DNA of 64,000 nt from Sulfitobacter mediterraneus. GTDB taxonomy: Bacteria > Pseudomonadota > Alphaproteobacteria > Rhodobacterales > Rhodobacteraceae. Shown here piece by piece: positions 46,810 to 56,239 of this stretch; position 1 is the first letter of the stretch; each line of letters starts with the position of its first letter. The notes beneath the pieces are model-generated. The model was not told where the DNA came from. It saw nothing but the letters and a program-made list of their open reading frames with translations, and made no database searches. Location of the stretch: NCBI RefSeq assembly GCF_016801775.1, contig NZ_CP069004.1, forward strand, positions 1,240,001-1,304,000, in the 5' to 3' direction. The translations under genes were made by a program, and so were the position numbers.

Positions 46810-48630
46810 ATGTGCGGAATTGTAGGGGTACTGGGAAACCACGAAGCAGCGCCGATACTTGTAGAGGCTCTCAAACGGCTGGAATATCGTGGCTATGACA
46901 GCGCCGGTATCGCAACGGTGAACGACGGCACATTGGACCGCCGCCGTGCAGTCGGAAAGCTGGTGAACCTCAGCGATCTGCTGGTGCACGAACCGCTGGC
47001 GGGCAAGTCCGGCATCGGCCATACCCGCTGGGCCACCCACGGTGCGCCGACGATCAACAACGCACACCCCCATAAGGCCGGTCCAGTTGCCGTGGTGCAC
47101 AACGGGATCATCGAGAACTTCCGCGAATTGCGGTCCGAACTGGCGGAAAACGGTGTGAAATTCATCACCGAGACCGACACCGAAACCGTCGCTCTTATGG
47201 CGCAGCACTATATGTCTCAGGGTCATGAGCCGGTTGAGGCGGCAAAACGCACGATTGCCCGGCTGGATGGCGCATTCGCCTTGGCTTTCCTGTTTGACGG
47301 CCATGACGATCTGATGATTGCAGCCCGCAAGGGATCACCTCTTGCGTTGGGCTATGGCGAGGGCGAAATGTTCGTCGGCAGCGACGCCATTGCCCTATCG
47401 CCGCTGACAGACCGGATATCCTATCTTGAAGAAGGCGATGTCGCGGTCATCACACGAAACTCCGCCGAAATCACCGATGCAAACGGCGCATTGGCCAATC
47501 GCGCGATCCGTACCATCCAGATCGACAGCACCCGCATCGACAAGGGCGGGCACAAGCACTTTATGGCCAAGGAAATCGCCGAACAGCCCGGTGTGATCGG
47601 GGATGCACTGCGGCAATATATCACCGCCGAAGGCGAGATTAACCTACCAGATAAAGGCATTGATTTCAGCAAGATAGACCGCATCACTATGGTCGCCTGC
47701 GGCACGGCATTCTATGCCTGCCTCACCGCGAAATATTGGTTTGAGCAAATTGCTCGCCTGCCCGTAGAGGTCGATGTGGCCTCCGAATTCCGCTACCGCG
47801 AACCGCCGATCCCTGATCGCACCCTGGCCCTGTTTGTCAGCCAGTCAGGCGAGACTGCCGATACCCTGGCCGCCCTGCGCTATTGCGAGGGCAAGGCGCA
47901 AACCATCACATCAGTGATCAACGTTCCGGAATCCTCCATCGCCCGCGAAAGCGATCTGGCGCTGCCGATCTTTGCCGGTGTTGAGGTTGGCGTGGCCTCG
48001 ACCAAAGCGTTCACATGCCAGCTCACAGTGTTGTTCCTGCTTGTTCTGAAGGCGGCCAAAGACCGCGGCGCTCTGGATGACGCCGCCATCGCGGATCACA
48101 TCAGCCATCTGCGCGGATTGCCCGCCGTATTGAACACCGCGCTAGAGCAAAACGATGCCCTGCGCGATGCGGCCCGTAAACTGGCCTCGGCCCGAGATGT
48201 GCTGTTTCTGGGGCGTGGCCACATGTATCCTCTCGCTCTTGAGGGTGCCCTTAAATTAAAAGAAATCAGCTATATACACGCCGAAGCTTATGCATCAGGT
48301 GAACTGAAGCACGGTCCCATCGCGCTTGTGGATGAGAACGTGCCGGTGGTGGTGCTGGCCCCGCGTGATCCGCTCTTCGACAAGACGGTCAGCAACATGC
48401 AGGAGGTCATGGCCCGCAAAGGCAAAGTGATCTTGGTGTCCGACAACAAGGGCTTGAGCGAGGCCAATGAAGGAGTCTGGTCGAGCATCGAGATGCCTTC
48501 AATAAGCGATGCACTCACCCCGATCCTTTATGCGATACCGGCTCAATTGCTGGCCTACCACACCGCCGTCGCCAAGGGGACGGACGTTGACCAGCCGCGC
48601 AATCTGGCCAAATCGGTCACGGTGGAGTAA
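46810..48630 (+). CDS. glmS: Glucosamine-fructose-6-phosphate aminotransferase (isomerising)
   Basis: GlmS converts fructose-6-phosphate and glutamine to glucosamine-6-phosphate, feeding GlmM and GlmU. The 606-residue protein starts MCGIVGVLG with the N-terminal nucleophilic Cys, followed by the glutaminase domain (GHTRWATHGAPT), then two SIS domains (VACGTAFYACLTAKYWFE, FVSQSGETADTLAALR, FLGRGHMYPLALEGALKLKE). The C-terminus ends DQPRNLAKSVTVE as usual. No ribozyme-like leader is present; it is co-transcribed behind glmU. Confidence 0.98.
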   Translation: MCGIVGVLGNHEAAPILVEALKRLEYRGYDSAGIATVNDGTLDRRRAVGKLVNLSDLLVHEPLAGKSGIGHTRWATHGAPTINNAHPHKAGPVAVVHNGIIENFRELRSELAENGVKFITETDTETVALMAQHYMSQGHEPVEAAKRTIARLDGAFALAFLFDGHDDLMIAARKGSPLALGYGEGEMFVGSDAIALSPLTDRISYLEEGDVAVITRNSAEITDANGALANRAIRTIQIDSTRIDKGGHKHFMAKEIAEQPGVIGDALRQYITAEGEINLPDKGIDFSKIDRITMVACGTAFYACLTAKYWFEQIARLPVEVDVASEFRYREPPIPDRTLALFVSQSGETADTLAALRYCEGKAQTITSVINVPESSIARESDLALPIFAGVEVGVASTKAFTCQLTVLFLLVLKAAKDRGALDDAAIADHISHLRGLPAVLNTALEQNDALRDAARKLASARDVLFLGRGHMYPLALEGALKLKEISYIHAEAYASGELKHGPIALVDENVPVVVLAPRDPLFDKTVSNMQEVMARKGKVILVSDNKGLSEANEGVWSSIEMPSISDALTPILYAIPAQLLAYHTAVAKGTDVDQPRNLAKSVTVE

Positions 48631-49184
48631 TGGCCAAGCAATTTGACGCCCTCAGCGACGATCACAGCAGCTTTATCGCCGCGCAGCACATGTTCTTTTG
48701 TGGCAGTGCGGCGCAGGACGGACGTGTCAATATCTCGCCCAAAGGGATGGACAGCCTGCGGGTGCTTGGCCCCAACCGGATCATCTGGCGCAATCTGACG
48801 GGATCGGGCAATGAAACCGCCGGTCATTTGGCACGGGTCAATCGCATGACCCTGATGTGGTGCGGATTTGAAAAGCGCCCGATGATTTTGCGCTGCTACG
48901 GCACGGCCCGCACCCTGCACCCCCGTGATGTGGAATTCGCCGAATTTAACAAGCTCTTCCCACCCTCAGACGGCGCAAGGCAGATCTACGACCTGCAGAT
49001 CGACCTTGTGCAAACCAGCTGCGGCTATGCCGTGCCGTACTATGACCACCAAGGCCCGCGCGACACCTTGGAAAAATGGACCTTGGACAAAAGCCCCGCG
49101 GAAATCGAAACCTATTGGGACACCCGCAACCAGCGCACCATTGACGGGATGCCAACCCATATTCTTGGTCCGTCTGATGATTGA
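48630..49184 (+). CDS. Pyridoxamine 5'-phosphate oxidase-family flavin-binding protein
   Basis: The 184-residue protein shows the split-barrel PNPOx-type domain: FIAAQHMFFCGSAAQDGRVN, SPKGMDSLRVLGPNRIIW, LTGSGNETAGHLARVNRMTL and RCYGTARTLHPRDVEF. The second half (VQTSCGYAVPYYDHQGPRDT) is conserved in this group of FMN-binding proteins of unknown function. Its ATG overlaps the glmS stop by one base and the next gene overlaps its end by 8 nt, so it is read from the glm transcript. Confidence 0.85.
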   Translation: MAKQFDALSDDHSSFIAAQHMFFCGSAAQDGRVNISPKGMDSLRVLGPNRIIWRNLTGSGNETAGHLARVNRMTLMWCGFEKRPMILRCYGTARTLHPRDVEFAEFNKLFPPSDGARQIYDLQIDLVQTSCGYAVPYYDHQGPRDTLEKWTLDKSPAEIETYWDTRNQRTIDGMPTHILGPSDD

Positions 49185-49866
49185 TCCGTACCTTGAGGCC
49201 TTGGAGGCGCTGTCAGACCCCGAACGCGCCGTGCAGATGCGCAAGTATCACAAGGCTGACCGCCGATACCTTGGCCTGGCCAACCCGCAAATTGACGCGC
49301 TGACCAAGTCCTGGCGGGCCGAGCTGAATCTGGCAGAACGGGTCGCACTGTCAGATGCGCTTTGGCAGACCGATATTTTCGAAGGGCGTTTGGCAGCGGC
49401 CAAATTGCTAACCCAGGCCCGACTGCGCCCCGATGACACACCCGCATGGCGATTGATTGCATCATGGACCCCTGATTTTGACAGCTGGGCGATCGCCGAT
49501 CACGCCTCTATGGCTGCGCAAAAGCGTTTGGTGGCTGGCCCCGCACGTTTAGACGAGGTCGAAACCTGGATTGCCTCCGATCACATGTGGACACGGCGTG
49601 CGGCGTTTGTCTCGACCTTGCCCTGGACCAAGCAGAACCACCCTAAACCCCATGAATTGGCCGCTCGGGACCGAATTCTGGGCTGGGCCGCAGCCCTGGT
49701 TAAAGATCATCAGTGGTTTATCCAAAAAGCCATCGGCTGGTGGCTGCGCGACCTGTCGCGCCATGATCCGGCCCGCACCATCGCCTTTGTCGAGGCCCAC
49801 GGGGATGTCATGAAGCCTTTCGCAGTGAAAGAAGCGATGCGGCATCTGAAAAAAGCGGGCCGTTAA
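49177..49866 (+). CDS. AlkD-like DNA alkylation repair protein
   Basis: The 229-residue protein resembles AlkD-type glycosylases built of HEAT-like repeats that remove bulky or N3/N7-alkylated purines. Segments supporting this are MRKYHKADRRYLGLANPQID, ALWQTDIFEGRLAAAKLL, SWTPDFDSWAIADH (helix bearing Asp and Trp of the DNA face), MWTRRAAFVSTLPWTK and KDHQWFIQKAIGWWLRDLS. Start ATG 49177 overlaps the previous gene's stop region. Its end overlaps the convergent lipoprotein gene by 4 nt (TTAA). A second, AlkC-like protein is encoded at 1.6-2.8 kb. Confidence 0.85.
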   Translation: MIDPYLEALEALSDPERAVQMRKYHKADRRYLGLANPQIDALTKSWRAELNLAERVALSDALWQTDIFEGRLAAAKLLTQARLRPDDTPAWRLIASWTPDFDSWAIADHASMAAQKRLVAGPARLDEVETWIASDHMWTRRAAFVSTLPWTKQNHPKPHELAARDRILGWAAALVKDHQWFIQKAIGWWLRDLSRHDPARTIAFVEAHGDVMKPFAVKEAMRHLKKAGR

Positions 49867-50402
49867 CCCTCCAGCGCGACAGTGACCTCGGTCAGGTCAG
49901 TCAAGGACGCGCCGATCAAACGCATGGCAGACAGTGACATCCGGCTGCCGCCCGTTGCGGGTCCATCCAAGGGGATTAAGGTCACCAGAGAGGATTTGCC
50001 ATTGGCGGGATTGGTCACCCGTCCTTGCGCCTCGGATTTGACCAAGGGTGTTTTCAACCATAATCCGGGCTCTGTTGGGCTGCCCAGACTGGCCACGGTG
50101 CGCCCCAGATCGCGGGTGGGCGCGGCAGGGGGGGCAACAGCGGCGGCGCGTTGCTCTGCTGTGGTGGTGTCCAATGCTTCTGCCGATTGGGCGCTTGGCG
50201 CGGGCGGCGGCGCCGAGGTTTCCGGGGTCAAGATATTACTCTGCGACGCCGGATCACTGGGGACAAAAGGATCAAGCGGCGCGTCATCAGCCACCGCATC
50301 CGGTTTGCCCGGTCCGGGCATGGAGATTCCGATCCTGTCCATCACGCCAGCGCAACCGACGAGGATAAGACAGGACAAACTGATCAGGGCAAACGGCTTC
50401 AT
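49863..50402 (-). CDS. Lipoprotein with Pro/Ala-rich linker
   Basis: The 179-residue product has a lipoprotein signal (LISLSCLILVGC, lipobox Cys at residue 17). A low-complexity Pro/Ala/Ser/Thr region follows to about residue 95 (SAPPPAPSAQSAE), then a compact C-terminal domain of about 80 residues (TVASLGSPTEPGLWLKTPLV, then SSLVTLIPLDGPATGGSRMS) resembling the C-terminal domain of septal or D-alanyl-D-alanine-associated Rhodobacterales lipoproteins only vaguely. I do not assign a family. It is convergent with the AlkD gene and divergent from moaA. Confidence 0.75.
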   Translation of the reverse strand: MKPFALISLSCLILVGCAGVMDRIGISMPGPGKPDAVADDAPLDPFVPSDPASQSNILTPETSAPPPAPSAQSAEALDTTTAEQRAAAVAPPAAPTRDLGRTVASLGSPTEPGLWLKTPLVKSEAQGRVTNPANGKSSLVTLIPLDGPATGGSRMSLSAMRLIGASLTDLTEVTVALEG

Positions 50403-50453
50403 CCTGCCATTCTAGCCCCGGCCCTTCGGACCGGCAATCAACCAATTGGCGCT

Positions 50454-50474
50454 TGCCCCGCAATAGGCGGGGCA
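50454..50474 (+). other. Stem-loop in the moaA upstream region
   Basis: An 8-bp perfect stem (TGCCCCGC at 50454-50461, GCGGGGCA at 50467-50474) with a 5-nt loop lies 13 nt before the moaA start. TTGCCC (50453-50458) overlapping its left arm and TACCTA (50476-50481), 17 nt apart, could be a weak promoter. No Shine-Dalgarno precedes the moaA ATG. Confidence 0.4.
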
Positions 50475-50487
50475 TTACCTATGACCC

Positions 50488-51495
50488 ATGAACGCACCTC
50501 TCATTGATCCTTTCGCGCGCGCAATCACATATCTGCGGGTTTCTGTCACGGACCGTTGCGATTTCCGCTGTGTCTACTGCATGTCGGAAAACATGACCTT
50601 CCTGCCCAAGAAGGAACTGCTTACCCTCGAAGAACTGGACCGCATGTGTTCCACCTTTGTTGGACTGGGCGTGCAAAAGCTGCGCATCACCGGCGGAGAA
50701 CCCTTGGTGCGCCGCGACATCATGACGTTTTTCAATGCGATGGGCCGTCACCTTGAGGCTGGAACGCTCAAGGAACTGACGCTCACCACCAACGGCAGCC
50801 AGTTGGAGCGTTTCGCGGGTGATCTTTATGCCGCAGGCGTGCGGCGGGTGAATATCTCGCTCGATACCCTGGACGAAGGCAAATTCGCCGAAATCACGCG
50901 CTGGGGCCGTCTGGCGCAGGTTTTGCGCGGTGTTGATGCGGCGCAAAAAGCCGGTCTGCGGGTCAAGATCAATGCTGTGGCGCTCAAAGGTTTCAACGAA
51001 GACGAGCTGCCCGAAATTACCAAGTGGTGCGCCGAGCGGGACATGGATCTGACCTGGATCGAAGTGATGCCGATGGGCGATCTGGGCAATGAAGACCGGT
51101 TGGAACAATATTGGTCCCTCGACGATGTCCGCGCACGTTATGCCGAACATTACACGGTGACAGATCTGGCGGAGAACTCCGGCGGACCTGCGCGTTACGT
51201 GCGCCTTGAGGAAACCGGCCAGAAGATCGGCTTTATCACCCCTCTGAGCCATAATTTCTGTGAAAGCTGCAACCGTGTGCGTATCACCTGCACGGGCGAG
51301 ATTTACATGTGTTTGGGGCAGGAGGACGTCGCCGACCTGCGCGGCCCTCTGCGGGCCCATCCCACTGACAGCGCCCCGCTTGAGGCCGCGATCCGCGCCG
51401 CGATTGAACGCAAGCCCAAGGGCCATGACTTTGACTATTCGCGCCAGCGCGCCGATGGCCAGATGTCGCGCCACATGAGCCATACAGGCGGCTGA
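50488..51495 (+). CDS. moaA: GTP 3',8-cyclase (molybdenum cofactor synthesis)
   Basis: MoaA is the radical-SAM enzyme that, with MoaC, converts GTP to cyclic pyranopterin monophosphate. The 335-residue protein has the SAM cluster motif CDFRCVYC (about residues 24-31), [14 protein letters not shown], the C-terminal cluster ligands in [18 protein letters not shown], and the essential C-terminal Gly-Gly (HTGG). The start ATG 50488 gives the family N-terminus [18 protein letters not shown]. No other moa gene is in the window. Confidence 0.97.
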   Translation: MNAPLIDPFARAITYLRVSVTDRCDFRCVYCMSENMTFLPKKELLTLEELDRMCSTFVGLGVQKLRITGGEPLVRRDIMTFFNAMGRHLEAGTLKELTLTTNGSQLERFAGDLYAAGVRRVNISLDTLDEGKFAEITRWGRLAQVLRGVDAAQKAGLRVKINAVALKGFNEDELPEITKWCAERDMDLTWIEVMPMGDLGNEDRLEQYWSLDDVRARYAEHYTVTDLAENSGGPARYVRLEETGQKIGFITPLSHNFCESCNRVRITCTGEIYMCLGQEDVADLRGPLRAHPTDSAPLEAAIRAAIERKPKGHDFDYSRQRADGQMSRHMSHTGG

Positions 51496-51501
51496 TCTTC
51501 C

Positions 51502-52791
51502 ATGCCTGCCCCCTTTCTCTATCGTGCCTGGGTGGGGGCAAGCATGTTGCTTGTGCCATTCTTTGCCCGTCGTGAAGTGCGCAAATTGCGCGATGCCGGA
51601 CTGTCAGTGGACCGCGCCCATGAAAAGCTGGGCCATGCCACAGAACCGCGCGATCCTTCTGGCCTGCTGATCTGGTTTCACGCCGCCTCTGTCGGGGAAA
51701 GCCTGTCTGTGCTGGCGTTGATTGACCGCATGGGCAAGGCTTTGCCGAATGCGCAGTTTCTGATCACCTCCGGCACCGCCACATCGGCCCGCCTCCTGGC
51801 GCAGCGCATGCCGCACCGCGCGGTACATCAATTTGCCCCGCTGGACGCCCCCGGCCCGCTGAAACGGTTTCTGCGCCATTGGCGCCCCGATGCGGCGGTG
51901 TTTGTGGAAAGCGAACTTTGGCCGCAAATGCTGCGCCGGACCTATGAGCGTGGCACCAGTATGGCACTGGTCAATGCCCGCCTGTCCGAAGGGTCCATCG
52001 CGCAATGGCGCAGGTTCCCCAAAACCGCCCGCTATATCTTTGATGTCTTTTCGCTGATCCTGACTCAAAACGACGCAATGGCCGGGGCGATGGTGGCGAT
52101 GAACGCGCCGCCGGATCGTGTGGCGCGAGGGATCAACCTTAAATCCATGGCAGGCCCGCTGCCAGTGGACGAAGACCTCCTGTTTGAGGCCCGCGCCGCG
52201 CTTGGGCATCGGCCGGTCTGGGTGGCCTCCTCGACCCATGAAGGCGAAGAGGAAACGGTGCTGGCGGCGCATCAGGCTTTGCTCAAACGGTTCCCTGATC
52301 TGTGCCTGATCCTCGCCCCCCGCCATCCCGAACGCGGCGATGCGGTGGCAGCGATGATCGTACAATCCGGCCTCAGCATGACCCGCAGAACCGCAGGCGA
52401 CATGCCCGGCGGACAGGTGTTTCTGGCCGATACCATGGGCGAATTGGGCAGTTGGTATGCCGTCAGTGATCTGGTGTTTCTGGGCGGGTCTTTGCACCCC
52501 ATCGGCGGGCACAATCCGTTTGAAGTGGCACAATCAGGCGCTGCGGTTTTGTCCGGTCATCACGTAAAGAATTTTGCCGAAACCTATGAAGAAATGGAAA
52601 AAAATGGCGCTGCCCGTTTGGTCGAGGCAGCCGAGGATCTCGCCGCACACATCGCTGAACTGCTTGACAACGAGACACGGCGGACTGCCATGAAAAATGC
52701 AGCTGCCTCCTTTACCGCCGCGCAAACCGACAAGCTGGACAGCATCGCGCAGCGCCTGATCAAAGCATTGGATCTTGGCGCAGATGGCTGA
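51502..52791 (+). CDS. waaA: 3-deoxy-D-manno-octulosonic acid (Kdo) transferase
   Basis: WaaA (KdtA) adds Kdo residues to lipid A on the inner face of the inner membrane. The 429-residue protein has an N-terminal hydrophobic anchor (YRAWVGASMLLVPFFA), the GT30 N-domain WFHAASVGESLSVLALIDRM with the catalytic Glu, LITSGTATSARLL, FVESELWPQMLRR, and the C-domain WVASSTHEGEEETVL and LAPRHPERG, then FLGGSLHPIGGHNPFEVAQSG. It lies 6 nt after moaA and overlaps the next glycosyltransferase gene by 8 nt. Confidence 0.95.
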   Translation: MPAPFLYRAWVGASMLLVPFFARREVRKLRDAGLSVDRAHEKLGHATEPRDPSGLLIWFHAASVGESLSVLALIDRMGKALPNAQFLITSGTATSARLLAQRMPHRAVHQFAPLDAPGPLKRFLRHWRPDAAVFVESELWPQMLRRTYERGTSMALVNARLSEGSIAQWRRFPKTARYIFDVFSLILTQNDAMAGAMVAMNAPPDRVARGINLKSMAGPLPVDEDLLFEARAALGHRPVWVASSTHEGEEETVLAAHQALLKRFPDLCLILAPRHPERGDAVAAMIVQSGLSMTRRTAGDMPGGQVFLADTMGELGSWYAVSDLVFLGGSLHPIGGHNPFEVAQSGAAVLSGHHVKNFAETYEEMEKNGAARLVEAAEDLAAHIAELLDNETRRTAMKNAAASFTAAQTDKLDSIAQRLIKALDLGADG

Positions 52792-53812
52792 AGTCTTTGT
52801 CACGAACTACAACCCGAATTTCACCGGTGTTTCGGCCACAGCCGCCAATGTGATCCGCCAGCAGCGGCGGCGCTATGATCTGACCTTTGTTGGACACCCC
52901 CTGCCCGGCTGCCCTGATCCGGTCACGCCGGGTGCGGCCCATGCCATGTCCCGCACCGCGCCCGAGGACCGCCCATTCGCGATCTGGCATGTGCGGCGGA
53001 ACCCCGAAATGCGCAGCGCCATCTGGTTGCGCGATATCCGGCGCGCGCCGATCAAGATCGTCTTTACCTCCGCCGCGCAACGCTTGCATTCGGCCTATCC
53101 GCGCTGGCTGATCAGCCGCATGGACGCGGTGATTGCCACTACGGATAAAGCCGCCGAATTTGTGCCCCACGTGCGCGCCGTGGTGCCGCATGGGGTCGAT
53201 ACCGAGGCGTTCTATCCCGCCAAGGATCGCGCCGCCGCATGGGCCAATCTCGGCTATGGCGGCACCTCGGGGATCGCGACCATCGGGCGCATCCGGCCTG
53301 AAAAAGGCACCGATGTTTTTGTCGATGCAATGCTGCGCCTGCTGCCTGAACGGCCCGGAACGGTAGCTCTGGTCATTGGCCGGGCTGGCGGGAAATACGA
53401 AAGCTATCTCAAAGACTTGAAAGCCAAGGTTGCCGCCGCCGGACTGGCCGATCGCCTGCTCTTTCCCGGCGAGATTGCAGCGGACAGGTTGCCCATGCTG
53501 ATGCGGTCCCTGTCACTGGTGATGCAACTGCCGCGCTATGAGGGGTATGGCATGGTGCCGCTGGAAGGTCTCGCGTCAGGGGTGCCATTCGTGGGCAGCG
53601 AAACAGGATACTATCGCAATTTTTCCGCGCAGGGGCGCGTCGGTGCCATTGTCCCGCTGCAAGATGCTGAAGCCGCCGCTTTTGCCGCACAGGAAATGCT
53701 GGACCGTAAGAACGCCGCTGCTGCGGCCCGTGACGTGGCGCTTCACAGCTTTAGCGCCAAGGCAGAGGCAGACGGCATTGATGCCGTCTACCAATCGCTT
53801 TGGCAGGGTTAG
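52784..53812 (+). CDS. GT4-family glycosyltransferase, probably lipopolysaccharide core
   Basis: The 342-residue protein has the two-domain GT-B layout of GT4 enzymes: an N-domain starting VFVTNYNPNFTGVSATAANV, an interdomain VVPHGVDTEAFYP, and the C-domain TIGRIRPEKGTDVFVDAMLR, LFPGEIAADRLPMLMRSLSL and the E-x7-E-like QLPRYEGYGMVPLEGLASG. The preceding waaA makes an LPS core role likely. The ATG at 52784 is preferred over an in-frame TTG nine bases upstream. Sugar specificity is not known. Confidence 0.88.
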   Translation: MAEVFVTNYNPNFTGVSATAANVIRQQRRRYDLTFVGHPLPGCPDPVTPGAAHAMSRTAPEDRPFAIWHVRRNPEMRSAIWLRDIRRAPIKIVFTSAAQRLHSAYPRWLISRMDAVIATTDKAAEFVPHVRAVVPHGVDTEAFYPAKDRAAAWANLGYGGTSGIATIGRIRPEKGTDVFVDAMLRLLPERPGTVALVIGRAGGKYESYLKDLKAKVAAAGLADRLLFPGEIAADRLPMLMRSLSLVMQLPRYEGYGMVPLEGLASGVPFVGSETGYYRNFSAQGRVGAIVPLQDAEAAAFAAQEMLDRKNAAAAARDVALHSFSAKAEADGIDAVYQSLWQG

Positions 53813-53822
53813 CGCCCGCCGC

Positions 53823-54989
53823 TTAGTTCATCACAGGCATGCGCTGCTCAACGATGCCCGCCCACCAGCTGCATCCCGCCGGGATTGCCTCATCGTTGAA
53901 ATTGTACATAGGGTGATGCACGGCGGCGCTGTCGCCATTGCCGACAAGGATGTAGGCGCCGGGCCGCTCTTCGAGCATAAAGGCGAAATCTTCGCCGCCC
54001 ATGACCAGCGGCGCCTCGTCACAATCTCCAGATACGGACCGCGCGACTTCAGCTGCAAATTCTGTCTGTTCTTCGTGGTTTACCATGACCGGATAGTTGC
54101 GTTTATAGTTCACTCTTGCAGTCGCGCCAAAGGTCGTGGCGATGCCTTCACAGATCTCCGTCACCCGCTTTTCCGCCAGATCGCGCAGCTCATTGGACAA
54201 GGTGCGCACCGTACCCAGCATATTGACCCGCTGCGGGATCACGTTGAACGCCTTTGAGGAGGTTTCAAAGGATGTGATCGACACCACGATGCTGCCCACC
54301 GGATCGGCATTTCGCGAGGCAATGGTCTGCAGGGCGGTCACGATATGCGCGGCGACAACGGTTGTATCAATTGTCTCGTTCGGTTTGGCCGCATGGCCGC
54401 CCAAGCCCTCAATCTCGATATCCAGCAGATCGGTCGCCGCAAAGAACGGGCCCGAGCGGATACCGAACTTGCCCGTCGGCACGCCCGGCCAGTTGTGCAT
54501 GCCGTAAACCTCTTGGATGTTCCAACGGTCCATCATCCCGTCTTCGCACATCTCGCGGCCACCGCCGCCGCCCTCTTCGGCGGGCTGAAAGATCACCACC
54601 GCCGTGCCGTCAAAATTGCGGGTCTCCGCCAGATATTGCGCCGCGCCAAGAAGCATCGCCGTATGCCCGTCATGGCCGCAGGCATGCATCGCATTGGGCG
54701 TCTTGGAGGCATATTCAACACCGGTCTGTTCATGGATCGGCAGCGCGTCCATATCCGCGCGCAGGCCGATCACCTTGCCAGACGCGGTCGATTTGCCCTT
54801 GATCACGCCCACAACACCGGTGCGCCCGATGCCTTCGACCACTTCGTCGCAGCCGAACGCCCGCAGTTTCTCGGCCACGGTGGCCGAGGTCCGGTGGGTC
54901 TCAAACAGGATTTCGGGGTGTTCATGCAAATCACGTCGCCATGCGGTGATGTCATCATGCAATTCGGCAAATCGATTCTTTACGGGCAT
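53823..54989 (-). CDS. M20-family amidohydrolase (hippurate hydrolase/aminoacylase-like), copy 2
   Basis: The 388-residue protein belongs to the M20D amidohydrolases that cleave N-acyl or N-aroyl amino acids. Metal-site features are MHACGHDGHTAM (Cys and His ligands, about residues 100-110), FQPAEEGGGGG (general-base Glu and metal Glu) and the His of YGMHNWPG, and a C-terminal AAVHHPMYNFNDEAI. A lid domain interrupts the catalytic domain around residues 190-300. It is about 60 percent identical by eye to the next gene upstream, the product of a tandem duplication. A short hairpin lies in the 61-nt gap between them. Confidence 0.9.
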   Translation of the reverse strand: MPVKNRFAELHDDITAWRRDLHEHPEILFETHRTSATVAEKLRAFGCDEVVEGIGRTGVVGVIKGKSTASGKVIGLRADMDALPIHEQTGVEYASKTPNAMHACGHDGHTAMLLGAAQYLAETRNFDGTAVVIFQPAEEGGGGGREMCEDGMMDRWNIQEVYGMHNWPGVPTGKFGIRSGPFFAATDLLDIEIEGLGGHAAKPNETIDTTVVAAHIVTALQTIASRNADPVGSIVVSITSFETSSKAFNVIPQRVNMLGTVRTLSNELRDLAEKRVTEICEGIATTFGATARVNYKRNYPVMVNHEEQTEFAAEVARSVSGDCDEAPLVMGGEDFAFMLEERPGAYILVGNGDSAAVHHPMYNFNDEAIPAGCSWWAGIVEQRMPVMN

Positions 54990-55015
54990 TGGGTGTCTTC
55001 CTTTTATTCTTGTTT

Positions 55016-55033
55016 AGGCGGTTTCATCCGCCT
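55016..55033. other. Hairpin between the two M20 amidohydrolase genes
   Basis: AGGCGG (55016-55021) and CCGCCT (55028-55033) pair around a 6-nt loop. No T-run follows on the coding strand, so RNA processing or differential stability is more likely than termination. Confidence 0.4.
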
Positions 55034-55050
55034 CTGTTTGATATGTAGGA

Positions 55051-56217
55051 TCAGTTTGACGGCAAACGAGTCTCAACCATTTCGGCAAACCATGAACAGC
55101 CCGCCGGAATCGCATCGTCGTTGAAATCATACATCGGGTGATGCACCGTCGCGCCATCGCCGTTGCCAATCATGATATAGGCTCCCGGACGCGCATTCAG
55201 CATGTAGGAGAAATCCTCTCCGGCCATGATCGGCGGCGTGTCGCGCCAGACGTCCGGCACAATTTTTTCAGCAACATCAGCGGCATATACGGTTTCTTTG
55301 TCGTGATTGACCGTCACGGGATAGCCACGTTCATAGTCAATATCGGCGCGGCATTGATAGGCCGCAGCGGTATGCGTCACCAGATCGCGCAGCCGCTGTT
55401 CGGCCAGATCGCGCACGTCTTCATCCAAGCTGCGCACCGTGCCGCGCAGGCGTACGGTTTGCGGCAATACATTGTGGCTGTCGGTGTCACTGCGCAGGGT
55501 GCAGACCGAGACAACCACCTGTTTGATCGGGTCCACATTGCGGCTGGCAATGGATTGCAGCGCCACCACCACATGCGCCGCCGCCAGATTGGTATCAACC
55601 GCCTCATGGGGGGCGGCGGCATGACCGCCCTGCCCGTCGATCACGATGTCAAATTGATCCGTCGCCGCCAGCAAGGCACCGGGGCGGATCGCGAATTTGC
55701 CCACCGGGTAATCCGGCATATTGTGCATGCCGTAGACCTCATCAATTGACCATCGTTCCATAAGCCCGTCTTTGACCATCTCATTGCCACCGCCGCCGCC
55801 CTCTTCGGCAGGCTGAAAGATCAGAACACAGCGGCCATCAAAGTTGCGGGTTTCCGCCAGATATTGCGCCGCCCCCAGCAGCATCGCGGTATGGCCATCA
55901 TGGCCGCAAGCATGCATCTTGCCGGGAACTTTGGAGGCATACTCAAGGCCCGTCGCCTCTTCGATCGGCAGTGCATCCATATCGGCCCTCAGCCCGATTG
56001 TGCGCCCCGATGTGTTGGTCTTGCCCTCAATCACCGCCACAACGCCGGTCTGGCCAATGCCGGTGGTGATGTCCGTGATGCCAAATTCCCTCAGCTTCTC
56101 CTCAACGAATTTCGCGGTTTCATGCACGTCAAATTGCAGTTCTGGATATTGGTGCAAGTGACGGCGCCATGCGGTGATTTCGGCATGAGTTTCGGCAAAA
56201 CGGTTCTTAATTGGCAT
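55051..56217 (-). CDS. M20-family amidohydrolase (hippurate hydrolase/aminoacylase-like), copy 1
   Basis: The 388-residue protein has the same design and length as its downstream neighbour: N-terminus MPIKNRFAETHAEITAWRRH, MHACGHDGHTAM, FQPAEEGGGGGNEM, YGMHNMPD and a C-terminal ATVHHPMYDFNDDAI. The lid domain differs more than the catalytic core, which suggests changed acyl or amino-acid specificity after duplication. An in-frame upstream extension is rejected: the chosen ATG (56215-56217) has a strong GGGGGA ribosome site and matches the start of copy 2. It follows the DAO-type gene by 22 nt. Confidence 0.9.
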   Translation of the reverse strand: MPIKNRFAETHAEITAWRRHLHQYPELQFDVHETAKFVEEKLREFGITDITTGIGQTGVVAVIEGKTNTSGRTIGLRADMDALPIEEATGLEYASKVPGKMHACGHDGHTAMLLGAAQYLAETRNFDGRCVLIFQPAEEGGGGGNEMVKDGLMERWSIDEVYGMHNMPDYPVGKFAIRPGALLAATDQFDIVIDGQGGHAAAPHEAVDTNLAAAHVVVALQSIASRNVDPIKQVVVSVCTLRSDTDSHNVLPQTVRLRGTVRSLDEDVRDLAEQRLRDLVTHTAAAYQCRADIDYERGYPVTVNHDKETVYAADVAEKIVPDVWRDTPPIMAGEDFSYMLNARPGAYIMIGNGDGATVHHPMYDFNDDAIPAGCSWFAEMVETRLPSN

Positions 56218-56239
56218 ATGTCCCCCTAAATTGGCGGGC

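Noticed and set aside
46400..46830. A glmS ribozyme before glmS.
   Set aside because: glmS begins 2 nt after glmU, so there is no leader to hold one, and this riboswitch is typical of Firmicutes.
52775..52783. TTG at 52775 as the start of the glycosyltransferase after waaA.
   Set aside because: The ATG nine bases later fits the family start and is the stronger codon; neither has a distinct ribosome site.
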